From the NCBI GenBank assembly GCA_018268105.1, contig JAFDXG010000126.1, positions 1 through 64,000 on the forward strand: a stretch of 64,000 bases of DNA, written 5' to 3'. Under the pieces are notes generated by a model. The model saw only the letters and a list, made by a program, of their open reading frames with translations, was not told the DNA's origin and did not search any database. Both the position numbers and the translations under genes were made by a program. Of the stretch, positions 54,403-63,572 are shown piece after piece (the first letter of the stretch is position 1; each line of letters opens with the position of its first letter). This DNA is from Bacteroidota bacterium (GTDB taxonomy: Bacteria > Bacteroidota > Bacteroidia > Chitinophagales > Chitinophagaceae).

Positions 54403-55049
54403 ATCAATCTATACAAATTTCTCCTGCACCGGTGCTCAGGTATGCAGCAGGCCTTATCTCGTGGGTGTTTCACCCTTTATTGCTTGGACTGTATATGTGT
54501 ATATATCTCGTATATTTTCAGCCTGATTTTTTTATGGGTATCGGATTAAAAGGTAAAGGTCAAACAGTTTTGATTTATGCTATTAACGCTGTATTCTTTC
54601 CTTTGGTTTCAGTGCTATTATGCAAAGCGCTTGGTTTCATTCAATCTATTAGACAGAATACTCAAAAAGAAAGGATCATTCTATATTCCATTACTATGAT
54701 CTTTTTCTTTTGGACATTTTATGTTTTTAACAATAAACCGGGGATGCCACCCATTATAGCAAAAATGGCATTAGGTATTTTTCTTACCGTGTCACTCAAT
54801 TTTATTGCGAATATCTATATTAAAATAAGTATGCATGCTGCCGGAGCGGGAAGTTTAACAGGTTTGATGGTGATGATGCTGTTTGCCTCTTCTGCATTTA
54901 TTGGTTATCCAATAGCCCTTGCCATCCTAATTGCAGGATTGATTTGTACCGCCCGTCTTATTGTTTCAGATCATAGTATGCCTGAAGTTATTTGTGGGCT
55001 TGCTTCTGGATTTATAGGTCAATGTCTCGCATTTTATTTTCTCTCATAA
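54399..55049 (+). CDS. PAP2-like membrane protein
   Basis: A 216-residue protein with six probable membrane helices. KISMHAAGAGSLTG and ARLIVSDHSMPEVICGLASG look like weakened versions of the second and third PAP2 phosphatase motifs. The first KxxxxxxRP motif is not clear, so activity on lipid phosphates is uncertain. The ATGA overlap with rpoN indicates translational coupling. Confidence 0.65.
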   Translation: MNQSIQISPAPVLRYAAGLISWVFHPLLLGLYMCIYLVYFQPDFFMGIGLKGKGQTVLIYAINAVFFPLVSVLLCKALGFIQSIRQNTQKERIILYSITMIFFFWTFYVFNNKPGMPPIIAKMALGIFLTVSLNFIANIYIKISMHAAGAGSLTGLMVMMLFASSAFIGYPIALAILIAGLICTARLIVSDHSMPEVICGLASGFIGQCLAFYFLS

Positions 55050-55079
55050 AAAAAGCCCGGTCGCAATGAGGACCCGGGC
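55048..55079 (-). terminator. Terminator of the L,D-transpeptidase gene
   Basis: GCCCGG (55055-55060) pairs with CCGGGC (55074-55079), with the stem extended past a bulge. On the minus strand a run of seven T follows, matching termination of the gene ending at 55108. Confidence 0.8.
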
Positions 55080-55113
55080 ATCAACCTTAACCATTCTTAA
55101 ATCAACCTTAACC
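55080..55113. repeat. Tandem 21-bp direct repeat
   Basis: ATCAACCTTAACC occurs at 55080-55092 and again at 55101-55113. The second copy overlaps the last codons of the L,D-transpeptidase gene. Confidence 0.6.
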
Positions 55114-55860
55114 GTTAAGAACCGTAGACATTTTAAAATATTTATTATTGGGGGAATATATAAATAAACAGGAACCCTCTTTTATAGTATTGATAACTTC
55201 TGTATTCATTTCCATCGGAATTGCAGGGCAACCCAGGCTCCTGCCCAGCATGCCACTTGTTTCTACAAATTTATTATTCACATAGTCTGCACCATGCATT
55301 ACTATACCTCTTCTTAAAGCTTTATCATTGATATTTCTTTCCACTCCCTGAAGCCTCAAAGAATATCCATTCTCTCCACGATAGGTAGATTGAGTGATGT
55401 AAAATCCCAGGCTGCTTTTCTTTGAAGAAGGTGTATTAGAAAAATTATGAGCATATTCCATTCCCGAATTTCTGCCATGAGCTACCAGTGTATTAAATAG
55501 TAATATCTCATTTTTGAGATCAATTACATACAATCTTCTATCCTTTGACGATTTTGAAAAATCAACAATAGTAAGGATGCTATCCCTGTTCAGTTTCCCT
55601 TTCAATGCAAGTTTGCTGAACCCCTTCAATGCCAGATCAAGTACATGCTTTTGTAAGCCATATTCGGCAAGATGAGTGCTATCATATAACTGATCTGTAT
55701 ATAAGCTCCTCGCATCAGCTTTAATATCAATGGGAAGATAGTAAGTAATTGTAGGTATTACAGGTGGCAGGATTTTATTTTCGAGCCGGCCGGCTGTCAT
55801 TATGGGTAATGCCAAAAGCAGGCTGTATCCTAAGTATTTAGGCAGAGTACGGATTTTCAT
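55108..55860 (-). CDS. Murein L,D-transpeptidase catalytic family protein (YkuD-like)
   Basis: From ATG 55860 the protein has 250 residues; an earlier ATG at 55902 would add 14. A hydrophobic N-terminus (YSLLLALPIMTAG) exports or anchors it. VAHGRNSGMEYAHNFSN, GIVMHGADYV and GMLGRSLGCPAIP give the His and Cys of the catalytic site. It probably forms or trims 3-3 cross-links or protein-peptidoglycan links in the periplasm. Length is normal for the Bacteroidota branch, which lacks a LysM domain. Confidence 0.86.
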   Translation of the reverse strand: MKIRTLPKYLGYSLLLALPIMTAGRLENKILPPVIPTITYYLPIDIKADARSLYTDQLYDSTHLAEYGLQKHVLDLALKGFSKLALKGKLNRDSILTIVDFSKSSKDRRLYVIDLKNEILLFNTLVAHGRNSGMEYAHNFSNTPSSKKSSLGFYITQSTYRGENGYSLRLQGVERNINDKALRRGIVMHGADYVNNKFVETSGMLGRSLGCPAIPMEMNTEVINTIKEGSCLFIYSPNNKYFKMSTVLNG

Positions 55861-56122
55861 CGGATTATTATTTCTGAACCTCACTATAAACGACTTTAAC
55901 ATAGGGATATTGTTAACAAAAATTGAGTAAATGTATTAAGAAATGCATACGGTTTTGTGCTATATTTTAAGTATCAGTTAAGTAAAACACTATCAGGGCT
56001 GAGTAAAAAATCAAATTCAATTCCTTCTTTTAACTTTTATTAAAGGATTTCTAATCTACAAAAAATAGTTGTAAAAGCAATGCTTGAAAACAAAAATCGT
56101 ACCTGTTAGGGCAAGGTTGATA

Positions 56123-56533
56123 TCATTCCAGCAGGATTGTTTTGGAAGGGTCATAATAAGGAGCATCCATACTTACTATTATTGCCTGTTTCCCTACAAC
56201 TAAATATTTATGAGGCATACCTTTAGGTATGGAAATAATATCCCCTTTTTTCAATAACATAGTTTTTTCTCCTATTTCAGCTTTTATTTCTCCCTCAATA
56301 ATCATAATAGTATGTTCAGCATCAGGATGTTCATGTTTTTTACCTTGGCCCTGCATCTTTACAAGATTAATGCGAAATATATCTGTTTTCTTTAATGTCC
56401 AAAGGGATTTTTTCGAATCGTTTTTCAATATGTTATAAATATTTTGAACCGCTGGTAGGGTATCCTGGCTTTGCACTGTGATAAAAGGGAATAAAAAAAG
56501 ATAGATACACCCGCAAACTTTTATATTCTTCAT
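56123..56533 (-). CDS. Exported cupin-fold protein
   Basis: A 136-residue protein with a signal peptide ending TVQSQ. A single cupin barrel follows, with GKKHEHPDAEHTIMIIEGEI holding the metal-binding His/Glu and GDIISIPKGMPHKYLVVG holding the last His. Metal-dependent activity or simple ligand binding is possible. It lies 49 bp downstream of the SMP-30-like gene on the same strand, so they may be cotranscribed. Confidence 0.8.
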   Translation of the reverse strand: MKNIKVCGCIYLFLFPFITVQSQDTLPAVQNIYNILKNDSKKSLWTLKKTDIFRINLVKMQGQGKKHEHPDAEHTIMIIEGEIKAEIGEKTMLLKKGDIISIPKGMPHKYLVVGKQAIIVSMDAPYYDPSKTILLE

Positions 56534-56582
56534 TCGGATATATTTAAATTTTCAATAACGAGTTATACTATTTTAATTTGTC

Positions 56583-57503
56583 TTAATGGCTAATGTGGTG
56601 CTGGTTTACCCATTCCTGTCCCGGGGTATCCGTTCTGAAACTTTCAATATTACCCATATCCTGCATAGTTACATATACTGTTTTACCATCGGGGCCACCA
56701 AAAGCCACATTAGTGGGTCTTTTGCCAATCAAAGAAACCTCTCTTATCAACATTCCTTCCGGTGAGATGATTGCTATTGTTCCTTTGCCAAATCTTGCTA
56801 TATATAAATTTCCATTTGCATCACAGCGCATACCATCCATACCAAAATCCGGAAATTCTATCAAGAGTCGTTTATTACTGATGGTTCCTTTTTTTGATAT
56901 ATCATATACCCAAACTTTTCGTTGTGCCGATTCATTTACATACAGCTTCTTATTATCCGGACTTACTTCAATACCATTGGTAGTACCCATATTTGCTTCC
57001 AATATTTTGATTTCCCCTTTTTTATTTGCATACCAAATTGATCCCGTACCCTTTGGCCAGTCCGGGTTACTGGCAAAAAATGTATTCCATTTTGTAATAG
57101 CTATATCATTGGGTTGTGCCATTCTGTTGTCGTGGGCAAAAACTGAAACCTCTTTACTATTCATATCAATCTTAAGGATATTATGGTTGGTATAATCGGC
57201 AACAAACATATTGCCCTTACTATCGAACCGGATACCATTACCAATACTGCCCTTTGGCAATTCTATAAAAACGGATGCTACACCGGATGGGGTAATCTTA
57301 CCGATAGTGCCCTGATGATGATAGTTCACCGCATAAAGGTTTCCGTCTTTGTCAACCCCTGGACCCTCCACTCCATTGGTGAAGCTATTGACAGGGGTAA
57401 AAGCTGATGAAATAAATAATGAGGCGGTATCAGCATTTTGAGCATTTAAACTATAATAAGCAATAAAAAATGCAATTAAATAAACTGTCAGTTTGATTTT
57501 CAT
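56583..57503 (-). CDS. Exported SMP-30/gluconolactonase-like beta-propeller
   Basis: A 306-residue protein. The signal peptide ends at YSLNAQ. Six-bladed propeller repeats are visible: NGVEGPGVDKDGNLYAVNYH, NGIRFDSKGNMFVADYTNHN, NGIEVSPDNKKLYVNESAQR and DGMRCDANGNLYIARFGKGT. These carry the Glu, Asn and Asp that bind Ca2+ in SMP-30. The likely reaction is hydrolysis of a sugar lactone in the periplasm. The PQQ-type sugar dehydrogenase at 60921 would make such lactones. Confidence 0.82.
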   Translation of the reverse strand: MKIKLTVYLIAFFIAYYSLNAQNADTASLFISSAFTPVNSFTNGVEGPGVDKDGNLYAVNYHHQGTIGKITPSGVASVFIELPKGSIGNGIRFDSKGNMFVADYTNHNILKIDMNSKEVSVFAHDNRMAQPNDIAITKWNTFFASNPDWPKGTGSIWYANKKGEIKILEANMGTTNGIEVSPDNKKLYVNESAQRKVWVYDISKKGTISNKRLLIEFPDFGMDGMRCDANGNLYIARFGKGTIAIISPEGMLIREVSLIGKRPTNVAFGGPDGKTVYVTMQDMGNIESFRTDTPGQEWVNQHHISH

Positions 57504-57727
57504 AATATGTTGTAATTAATAAGTTGAAAAGAAGTTAGTTACAATTATTACGGTAATTTCCGGTCAATACGATTTCTGTAAAGACCAGGTTACCACTAAG
57601 TATATGTTACCATTGATTTATACTGAATATTCAATGGTGAATTCAACATTGCCCCACACTCACCAGTGCAACAATGTATCATAAAAATCCTGATGTACAG
57701 AACTATATATAAAATCTACAACCTGTT

Positions 57728-60262
57728 TTATACAACTCTTCCCATATACGGATCGGTAATACTTTCTTTTCCTGTTTCTACATGACCGGCATACCTTTTT
57801 TCATAGAGAACTGATCCGTTAATTTTTACACTGAAATCATACCATCCTCCACTTTTTTGCAAATTGAGCACCAGGTTTTGTCTTTGCCCTTTATTTATTT
57901 TTTTATGGACAGGTGTATTGCCATATACATGATCAATCACTTCTATGGTAAGCGGATGTGAAGAATTATTGTTAACAAATTCGAGTAAAATATTACCGGT
58001 AGGTTTATTGAGCAGACTGGTTTCGTAAGTGCAAGTGATGTCCAGCAGCGGATCGTTTTTATCTCCCTTATATTCCCTGTAAAAACCGTTGGGACCATGC
58101 AACCGTAAATGATAAATTCCTCCTTCAAACGCATCTATCGGCCAGCTATAACCGAAGTTGTCGCCTGTCTTCAGGGCAAAAAACCAATTCCTGCAAATTT
58201 CACTTCCGGCATCATCTGTAAACTTCACAGGTGAATACACAGTAAATGGAGTACCTGAAGCTTTGGTGCCAAACACTTTGTTGCCGGCTTCCATCCTTAT
58301 CCCGAAGTTGTTTTTATCTGCCGACAATCGTCCATCGGCGTATAGCTCATAGGGTATTGAAGGAGACCTGCGTGTCCCGGCCTCCTGTCGGGGTAATAAA
58401 TCTGAATTGACAGGGTCTTTGGTAATCTTTTCTATCTGTTCAGTAGTAAGCAATGTATAGCCTGAAGGTACTTCCCTGAATTGGGCGCTGTAGATACTTT
58501 CTACAAATGGATCTCTTTTGAGGAAAGGTATTTTATCTACAGGCGTACCATCGAAGGGACTGAATACAGCAGTAAGGTCGCCGCATATAGTACGCCGCCA
58601 TTGGCTGATATTGTCAAGATGAATATTTTTATTGAATTTTTGATTGAGAAATTTTTCAAGGAATTGCAGTGTAGAAGTGTGATCAAACAACTGTGAGCAT
58701 ACTTTACCGCCACGGCTCCACGGGGAGGCTATAATCATCGGTACCCTAAAACCAAGACCTATAGCTGCTTCACGTGCATTTTTGGCCGGCACTCCCAATT
58801 TTAACTCATTTTCATAGCGTACATGCTCTATTTCGGTATCAATGCCTGCCGAACATTTTCCGGTAGCAGGTTTGTTATTGTCTGGAATCGAAAAAGGCGG
58901 TATATGATCGTAATAACCATCGTTCTCATCGTAGGTTAGTATTAATATAGTCTTCTTCCACACTTCAGGGTTTTGGGTAAGTATATCAAGAATTTCCGAA
59001 ACATACCAGGCGCCATACCAGGGTGCACTGGGGTGATCAGAAAAATTCTGAGGGGCAGCAAACCAGGATACTGCCGGCAACTTTCCTTCGCTCACGTCTT
59101 TGCGAAACTGATGGAGTATATCTCCGGCAGGAACAGTAAGTTCACGTTCGGTTCCATTGTCAGAGTAAGAGAGTTTTGACAAAGAGTGATAATTGGGATC
59201 GGCACTGTTTATTACAAAAGCATTTTCAAATAATTTTTTATCAGATGGAGAGAGCTTTTCAAAATTTTCTTTATTCCATTTCTTCAGTTCGCCTATAGCA
59301 TGATCAAGCACCTCCTGCTTTTTGGCGACTTCATTTTTAATCTTATTCGCAGTTTCTTCATCAGAAGGGCTGGCTTCCTGCAGTTTATTGATTTCTCCGG
59401 GCAATTCATCTGCCAGTTTCTGCAAGCCCTGAATGTAACGTGGCCCAAACTTTACATTATATGCTGCAAAGAATTCCAGCAAATTGCAGCCAAAGTTGGC
59501 CAGCCATGCACGCTCTTCACCTTTAAAACCGCCACCACAGCTTATTTCATTTTGATAAAACTTCCAGGAAATATCATTTGCAGTCAGCAATTCGGGAAAT
59601 GTTTTCCAGGGCATCTTGCCATAACTGAAATTCTCGTTACGGATATTGGCTTGCATTATTCCATTTTCCATTTCCGATATTTTTCCTGTCCAGAAAAATG
59701 AACGGTTGGGTGTGGTGCTGGTCATTGCAGAACAAAAATTCTGATCGCATACAGTAAATGCATCTGCCATGCCGTAATTGAATGGGAGGTCGGCACGGGT
59801 ATAATGACCAAGTGTTAAAGGCATATCGGAATATTTTTTATTGCCCGATCTTTTAGCCTGCAACCATTTGTCGTATTTGCCTTTATTGTAAGCATCTACC
59901 TGCGTTGGGCGGGAATGTGGCAGATCGCCCATCCAGGTAACCTTTGTGTCTTTTATATCAAGTCGGAAAGGTGCATAGGTTTCTCCTTTATCGTTGGTTT
60001 GAAGCCAAACCGGTTTTTTATCGGGCAATGATATTGCTCTCGGATCATTATATCCCCTGACGCCTTGTAAAGTACCAAAGCAATGGTCGAAAGACCTGTT
60101 TTCCTGCATAAGTACAATAATATGTTCTGCATCGAGATAAGTGCTGCCTGGTGCAGGATCTATAGCAAATGCTCTTTGAACAGATTCGGGAACAAATGAA
60201 GATAGTCCGGCAGCACCGGACAGGAGCATTGATTTGCGGAGAAACTCCCGGCGGGTATCCAT
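57728..60262 (-). CDS. Tat-exported phosphocholine-specific phospholipase C
   Basis: From ATG 60262 the protein has 844 residues; 28 residues further upstream would hide the twin-arginine signal MDTRREFLRKSMLLSGAAGL. The phosphoesterase domain starts with HIIVLMQENRSFDHCFGTLQ, where Glu, Asn and Asp bind metal. It continues with LTYDENDGYYDHIPPF and PMIIASPWSRGGKVCSQLFD. Two C-terminal PLC-specific beta domains (about 630-840) end with KTGDNFGYSWP-like and GGWYDFSVKINGS segments. It should hydrolyse phosphatidylcholine or sphingomyelin outside the inner membrane. It stands alone, divergent from a DUF4251 gene. Confidence 0.92.
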   Translation of the reverse strand: MDTRREFLRKSMLLSGAAGLSSFVPESVQRAFAIDPAPGSTYLDAEHIIVLMQENRSFDHCFGTLQGVRGYNDPRAISLPDKKPVWLQTNDKGETYAPFRLDIKDTKVTWMGDLPHSRPTQVDAYNKGKYDKWLQAKRSGNKKYSDMPLTLGHYTRADLPFNYGMADAFTVCDQNFCSAMTSTTPNRSFFWTGKISEMENGIMQANIRNENFSYGKMPWKTFPELLTANDISWKFYQNEISCGGGFKGEERAWLANFGCNLLEFFAAYNVKFGPRYIQGLQKLADELPGEINKLQEASPSDEETANKIKNEVAKKQEVLDHAIGELKKWNKENFEKLSPSDKKLFENAFVINSADPNYHSLSKLSYSDNGTERELTVPAGDILHQFRKDVSEGKLPAVSWFAAPQNFSDHPSAPWYGAWYVSEILDILTQNPEVWKKTILILTYDENDGYYDHIPPFSIPDNNKPATGKCSAGIDTEIEHVRYENELKLGVPAKNAREAAIGLGFRVPMIIASPWSRGGKVCSQLFDHTSTLQFLEKFLNQKFNKNIHLDNISQWRRTICGDLTAVFSPFDGTPVDKIPFLKRDPFVESIYSAQFREVPSGYTLLTTEQIEKITKDPVNSDLLPRQEAGTRRSPSIPYELYADGRLSADKNNFGIRMEAGNKVFGTKASGTPFTVYSPVKFTDDAGSEICRNWFFALKTGDNFGYSWPIDAFEGGIYHLRLHGPNGFYREYKGDKNDPLLDITCTYETSLLNKPTGNILLEFVNNNSSHPLTIEVIDHVYGNTPVHKKINKGQRQNLVLNLQKSGGWYDFSVKINGSVLYEKRYAGHVETGKESITDPYMGRVV

Positions 60263-60367
60263 AATGGCAAGTAGATTTTTTGTGAACAATAGCAATCCTA
60301 TCAAATATCGCAAATTAAGTTCACTTTCCGCCAGGGTAAGATTCAATAAATTAGACGGATAATAATT

Positions 60368-60375
60368 TAGATTTG
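60368..60375 (+). promoter_or_regulatory. -7 box of the DUF4251 gene
   Basis: TAGATTTG matches TAnnTTTG and lies 21 bp before the ATG at 60397. No TTTG at -33 was found. Confidence 0.4.
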
Positions 60376-60396
60376 TATCTAATAAATTTTAATACT

Positions 60397-60909
60397 ATGA
60401 AGTATAATCAATATCTCCATATAATGCTACCCACAGCAATAATATCTTTTTGCATGTATATCTTTCCAGCATGTACTGCTACAAAACATCCTGTAGAAGT
60501 AGTGGGTGCTTCTGAAGATGAAATAAAACAGGCTATTGCTGAAGACAGATGGATATTTGTGGCTAACCAGGCAATGCCGCAAAGCGGCCGCTCAAGAATA
60601 TTGACCTCACGCTATACTATGCTTTGTAAAAAAGATACTATAATATCTGTGCTTCCCTATTTTGGCAGGGCTTATTATGCGCCTATTGGAGAAACTACAA
60701 GTCCTCTGGATTTTACTTCTTCAAGTTTTGTTCTCACAAAAGATGTTGATAAAAAAGGCAGATGGAATATTGCGATAAAACCAAACGATAATCGTGAAGT
60801 GCAGTCGTTTAACTTTTCATTATTTACTAATGGTTCAGCACAATTGAGTGTGCAAATGAAGAACCGGAGCCCCATTAACTTTAGTGGCAATGTGGCTCCG
60901 GTAAAATAA
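60397..60909 (+). CDS. DUF4251 exported protein
   Basis: From ATG 60397 the protein has 170 residues. The hydrophobic start ends in IFPACTATK, a possible lipoprotein site at Cys. AIAEDRWIFVANQAMPQSGR, then LPYFGRAYYAPIG and FSLFTNGSAQLSVQMKNRSP, are the family pattern. Function is unknown. It converges with the sugar dehydrogenase, 11 bp between stops. Confidence 0.83.
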   Translation: MKYNQYLHIMLPTAIISFCMYIFPACTATKHPVEVVGASEDEIKQAIAEDRWIFVANQAMPQSGRSRILTSRYTMLCKKDTIISVLPYFGRAYYAPIGETTSPLDFTSSSFVLTKDVDKKGRWNIAIKPNDNREVQSFNFSLFTNGSAQLSVQMKNRSPINFSGNVAPVK

Positions 60910-60920
60910 ATCGTGAATAT

Positions 60921-62174
60921 TTATTTTTTACTGATTTTAATTAATTTCCCCGCATCTGTAACTGTATATAAAGCGCCCTTGTTGTAAGCAATATCGCGGA
61001 ATCTTTCTTTTTTATCGCTTAGCAACCACTCTTCACCGGTTACTTTATTGTCTTTAATAACAAGGCGTATTATATGCATACTGCTCAGCCCACCTATAAA
61101 CAGGTTGTTTTCCCATTCGGGAATATCATTGCCTTTGTAAAAAGCAATGCCACTTGGAGATGCTACAGGATCCCAGTAATAAACGGGTTGTTCCATGCCT
61201 TCTTTTTGTTGTATGGAATCACCAATTTTTTTCCCGTTGTATTCAATGCCGTAAGTAATCACCGGCCAGCCATAATTTTTTCCGGGTAAAATCCGGTTTA
61301 CTTCATCACCGCCACGGGGGCCAAATTCTGTTTCCCACAGTTCACCGGTTACCGGATTGATATCAAGTCCCTGTGGGTTGCGATGTCCATAACTATATAT
61401 TTCAGGCATAACACCGGATGTAGCAAGGAAAGGATTACCGGGTGCTGGTTTCCCGTCTTTAGTGATTTTAAATATCTTACCTAACCCGGCGTTTAATAAT
61501 TGAGCCTGCGCCCTCCCTTCAAGTACAGAGCGTTCGCCGGCGCTTACAAAAAGGTTGCCGTCTTTATCGAAAATCAAACGCGACCCATAATGCAACGTGC
61601 TATTATTGAGCTCTGGCAATGCCCGGAAAATAACCATCGGGTTATCCACTTTGCCTGCTGTTTCATTTAGCATACCTTTGCCAACTGCAGTGAGGTTACC
61701 CTTCTTATACGGTTCGGAGAAGGACCAGTAAATTATTTTATTGTTATTGAAATCCGGATCGAGTGCCACATCTAATAAACCGCCTTGTCCTGCATCATCC
61801 ACCTTGGGAAACCCGATAATCTTTTTCTGCAATTTTCCGTCGGTGCCACGTATTTCCATATAACCTGATTTGGAGGTAACAAGCAGCCTGTCATCGGGCA
61901 TTATAGTAACAGCCCAGGGACGAACCAGACCGGTATCTAAAATTTCTGACTGGTACGCAGTGATGGTTTTCACAGCACCTATGCGGGTTTGACCCGCAAA
62001 TGCCGGCTTGTAATCGGAGTTGGGAGCTTCAGTTTCTAACGCAGGTAATGTACTGTCTGCTACAGCAGCAGCCCCTGTTGCATTGGTTTTGCTTTCAACA
62101 GCATTATTACAACCGATGCTGTGCAATAATATAACAGCTACAGCCGAAAGATAATAGAGGTTTTTTATTCGCAT
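60921..62174 (-). CDS. PQQ-dependent aldose sugar dehydrogenase-like lipoprotein
   Basis: A 417-residue protein. ILLHSIGCNN is a lipobox with Cys near 22, so the enzyme is membrane-tethered and periplasmic. A six-bladed propeller follows, with VRPWAVTIMPDDRLLVTSKS, STLHYGSRLIFDKDGNLFVS, YSYGHRNPQGLDINP and WETEFGPRGGDEVN, which give the His, Arg and Asp for PQQ and Ca2+. It resembles soluble glucose dehydrogenase and YliI. It would oxidise aldoses to lactones if PQQ is available; no pqq genes are seen here. Confidence 0.87.
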   Translation of the reverse strand: MRIKNLYYLSAVAVILLHSIGCNNAVESKTNATGAAAVADSTLPALETEAPNSDYKPAFAGQTRIGAVKTITAYQSEILDTGLVRPWAVTIMPDDRLLVTSKSGYMEIRGTDGKLQKKIIGFPKVDDAGQGGLLDVALDPDFNNNKIIYWSFSEPYKKGNLTAVGKGMLNETAGKVDNPMVIFRALPELNNSTLHYGSRLIFDKDGNLFVSAGERSVLEGRAQAQLLNAGLGKIFKITKDGKPAPGNPFLATSGVMPEIYSYGHRNPQGLDINPVTGELWETEFGPRGGDEVNRILPGKNYGWPVITYGIEYNGKKIGDSIQQKEGMEQPVYYWDPVASPSGIAFYKGNDIPEWENNLFIGGLSSMHIIRLVIKDNKVTGEEWLLSDKKERFRDIAYNKGALYTVTDAGKLIKISKK

Positions 62175-62389
62175 GAGATTTTTTTGAGGGCATGAAAGTA
62201 AGAAAAATAAGGTTAAACAGTGTTAAAACATCTATACAGTTGTCAGTTGACTGAGTATTAATTACCGTAATCTTTTTTTAATGAAATGTTGCATGAGAGC
62301 GGCAATTTTGAGGTTACTGGTTTTGGAAACAAAAAGGTTTGCATCTTTTCAATCCCGAATTAACTATATTCGGTATTCAGTTAACAATT

Positions 62390-63397
62390 ATGGAGAAAAA
62401 AGTGGCTTTATTCGGGGAATACCTTCTCAGGCTCACACCACCGTCGCAGCAAAAGCTGGTGCAGGCAGATACTCTTGAAATGCATTGGGCAGGATCTGAA
62501 GCGAATATTGCAGTATCATTATCAATTTTTGGAAATAAGACAACTTATATTACAGCTCTTCCTTCCAATGAACTTGCAAGGGCGGGACTTTCCCAATTAT
62601 ACAAATATGGAGTAGAGGTCTGCAATCTCCCTTCCAATGCTACAAGAACAGGTATTTATTTTTATGAAAGTGGACAGGGAGCCAGGGCGGGAAGAATAAT
62701 TTATGACAGGGCTTATTCTGCATTCAGTTACCTTCATACGGGACAGATAGACTGGGAGAAGATTTTTGAATCATCCGATTGGTTTCACTGGAGCGGCATA
62801 ACCCCTGCACTCAATGAAAATCTTGTTGCTATTTGTAAAGAAGCATTGATGGCTGCAACAAATAAAGGGCTTATAATTTCCGCAGATTTTAATTACCGGA
62901 GTACATTGTGGAATTATGGTAAAAACTGCAGGGACATTATGCCGGAACTTCTGGAATATTGTGATATTATACTCGCAGATGTAGATACTGCTAAACTCTA
63001 TTTTGGTATATCACCCGATGAAAAAAATCTTGTTAATAGTACCTTTGATTTGTTACATAAACGCTTACCCAAAGCCAGTCATATTGTGATGACGATGCGG
63101 GTACAGGAAAGCGCCAGTTCAAATCAATATATAGGCTACCTGTGGCATAATGGAGAAATTTACCAGTCAAAACCATACCGTATTCAACAGATTGCAGAGC
63201 GGATTGGAGCCGGTGATGCTTTTATGGCTGGTGTGATTCATGGAATAAGATCAAAGTTGGACCTGGGTGAAACAATTGAACTGGCAACAGCCTGCGGCGT
63301 AATTAAACACAGTATAACCGGTGATTTTAATATTGCAAGCCTTGAAGAAGTAAATACAATTATAAAACAAGGTGGAAGCGGAAGGATAATCAGGTGA
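62390..63397 (+). CDS. kdgK: 2-keto-3-deoxygluconate kinase (PfkB family)
   Basis: From ATG 62390 the protein has 335 residues; earlier frames lack family likeness. GEYLLRLTPPSQQ, then WAGSEANIAVSLSIFGNKTT, are the KDG-kinase start and substrate-binding GGA-like region. GAGDAFMAGVIHGI contains the catalytic Asp of PfkB kinases. It phosphorylates KDG to KDPG in the cytoplasm. The KDPG aldolase gene follows 175 bp later on the same strand, completing the lower uronate / Entner-Doudoroff route. Confidence 0.9.
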   Translation: MEKKVALFGEYLLRLTPPSQQKLVQADTLEMHWAGSEANIAVSLSIFGNKTTYITALPSNELARAGLSQLYKYGVEVCNLPSNATRTGIYFYESGQGARAGRIIYDRAYSAFSYLHTGQIDWEKIFESSDWFHWSGITPALNENLVAICKEALMAATNKGLIISADFNYRSTLWNYGKNCRDIMPELLEYCDIILADVDTAKLYFGISPDEKNLVNSTFDLLHKRLPKASHIVMTMRVQESASSNQYIGYLWHNGEIYQSKPYRIQQIAERIGAGDAFMAGVIHGIRSKLDLGETIELATACGVIKHSITGDFNIASLEEVNTIIKQGGSGRIIR

Positions 63398-63407
63398 GGG
63401 GAGTGAT

Positions 63408-63560
63408 GATCTTTGGGCTTTGAGCAGTGAGCGTTGAGTGATAAGCAATGAGCAATGAGTTTAGGACGATGAGAAATGATTAGAGCGTCAAATGAAAGCT
63501 GATTATCCCACCGCTCAAAGCTCACCGCCCAATGCCGATAGCTCACCGCCAACCGCCTAA
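63408..63560. repeat. Low-complexity, partly self-complementary intergenic repeat
   Basis: Variants of GAGCAATGAG and TGAGCAGTGAGCG recur in the first half. The second half carries complementary words (CGCTCAAAGCTCACCG, then GCTCACCGCC twice). It fills the gap between kdgK and the aldolase gene and looks like inserted repeat material. Confidence 0.5.
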
Positions 63561-63572
63561 AAATTTATACAC

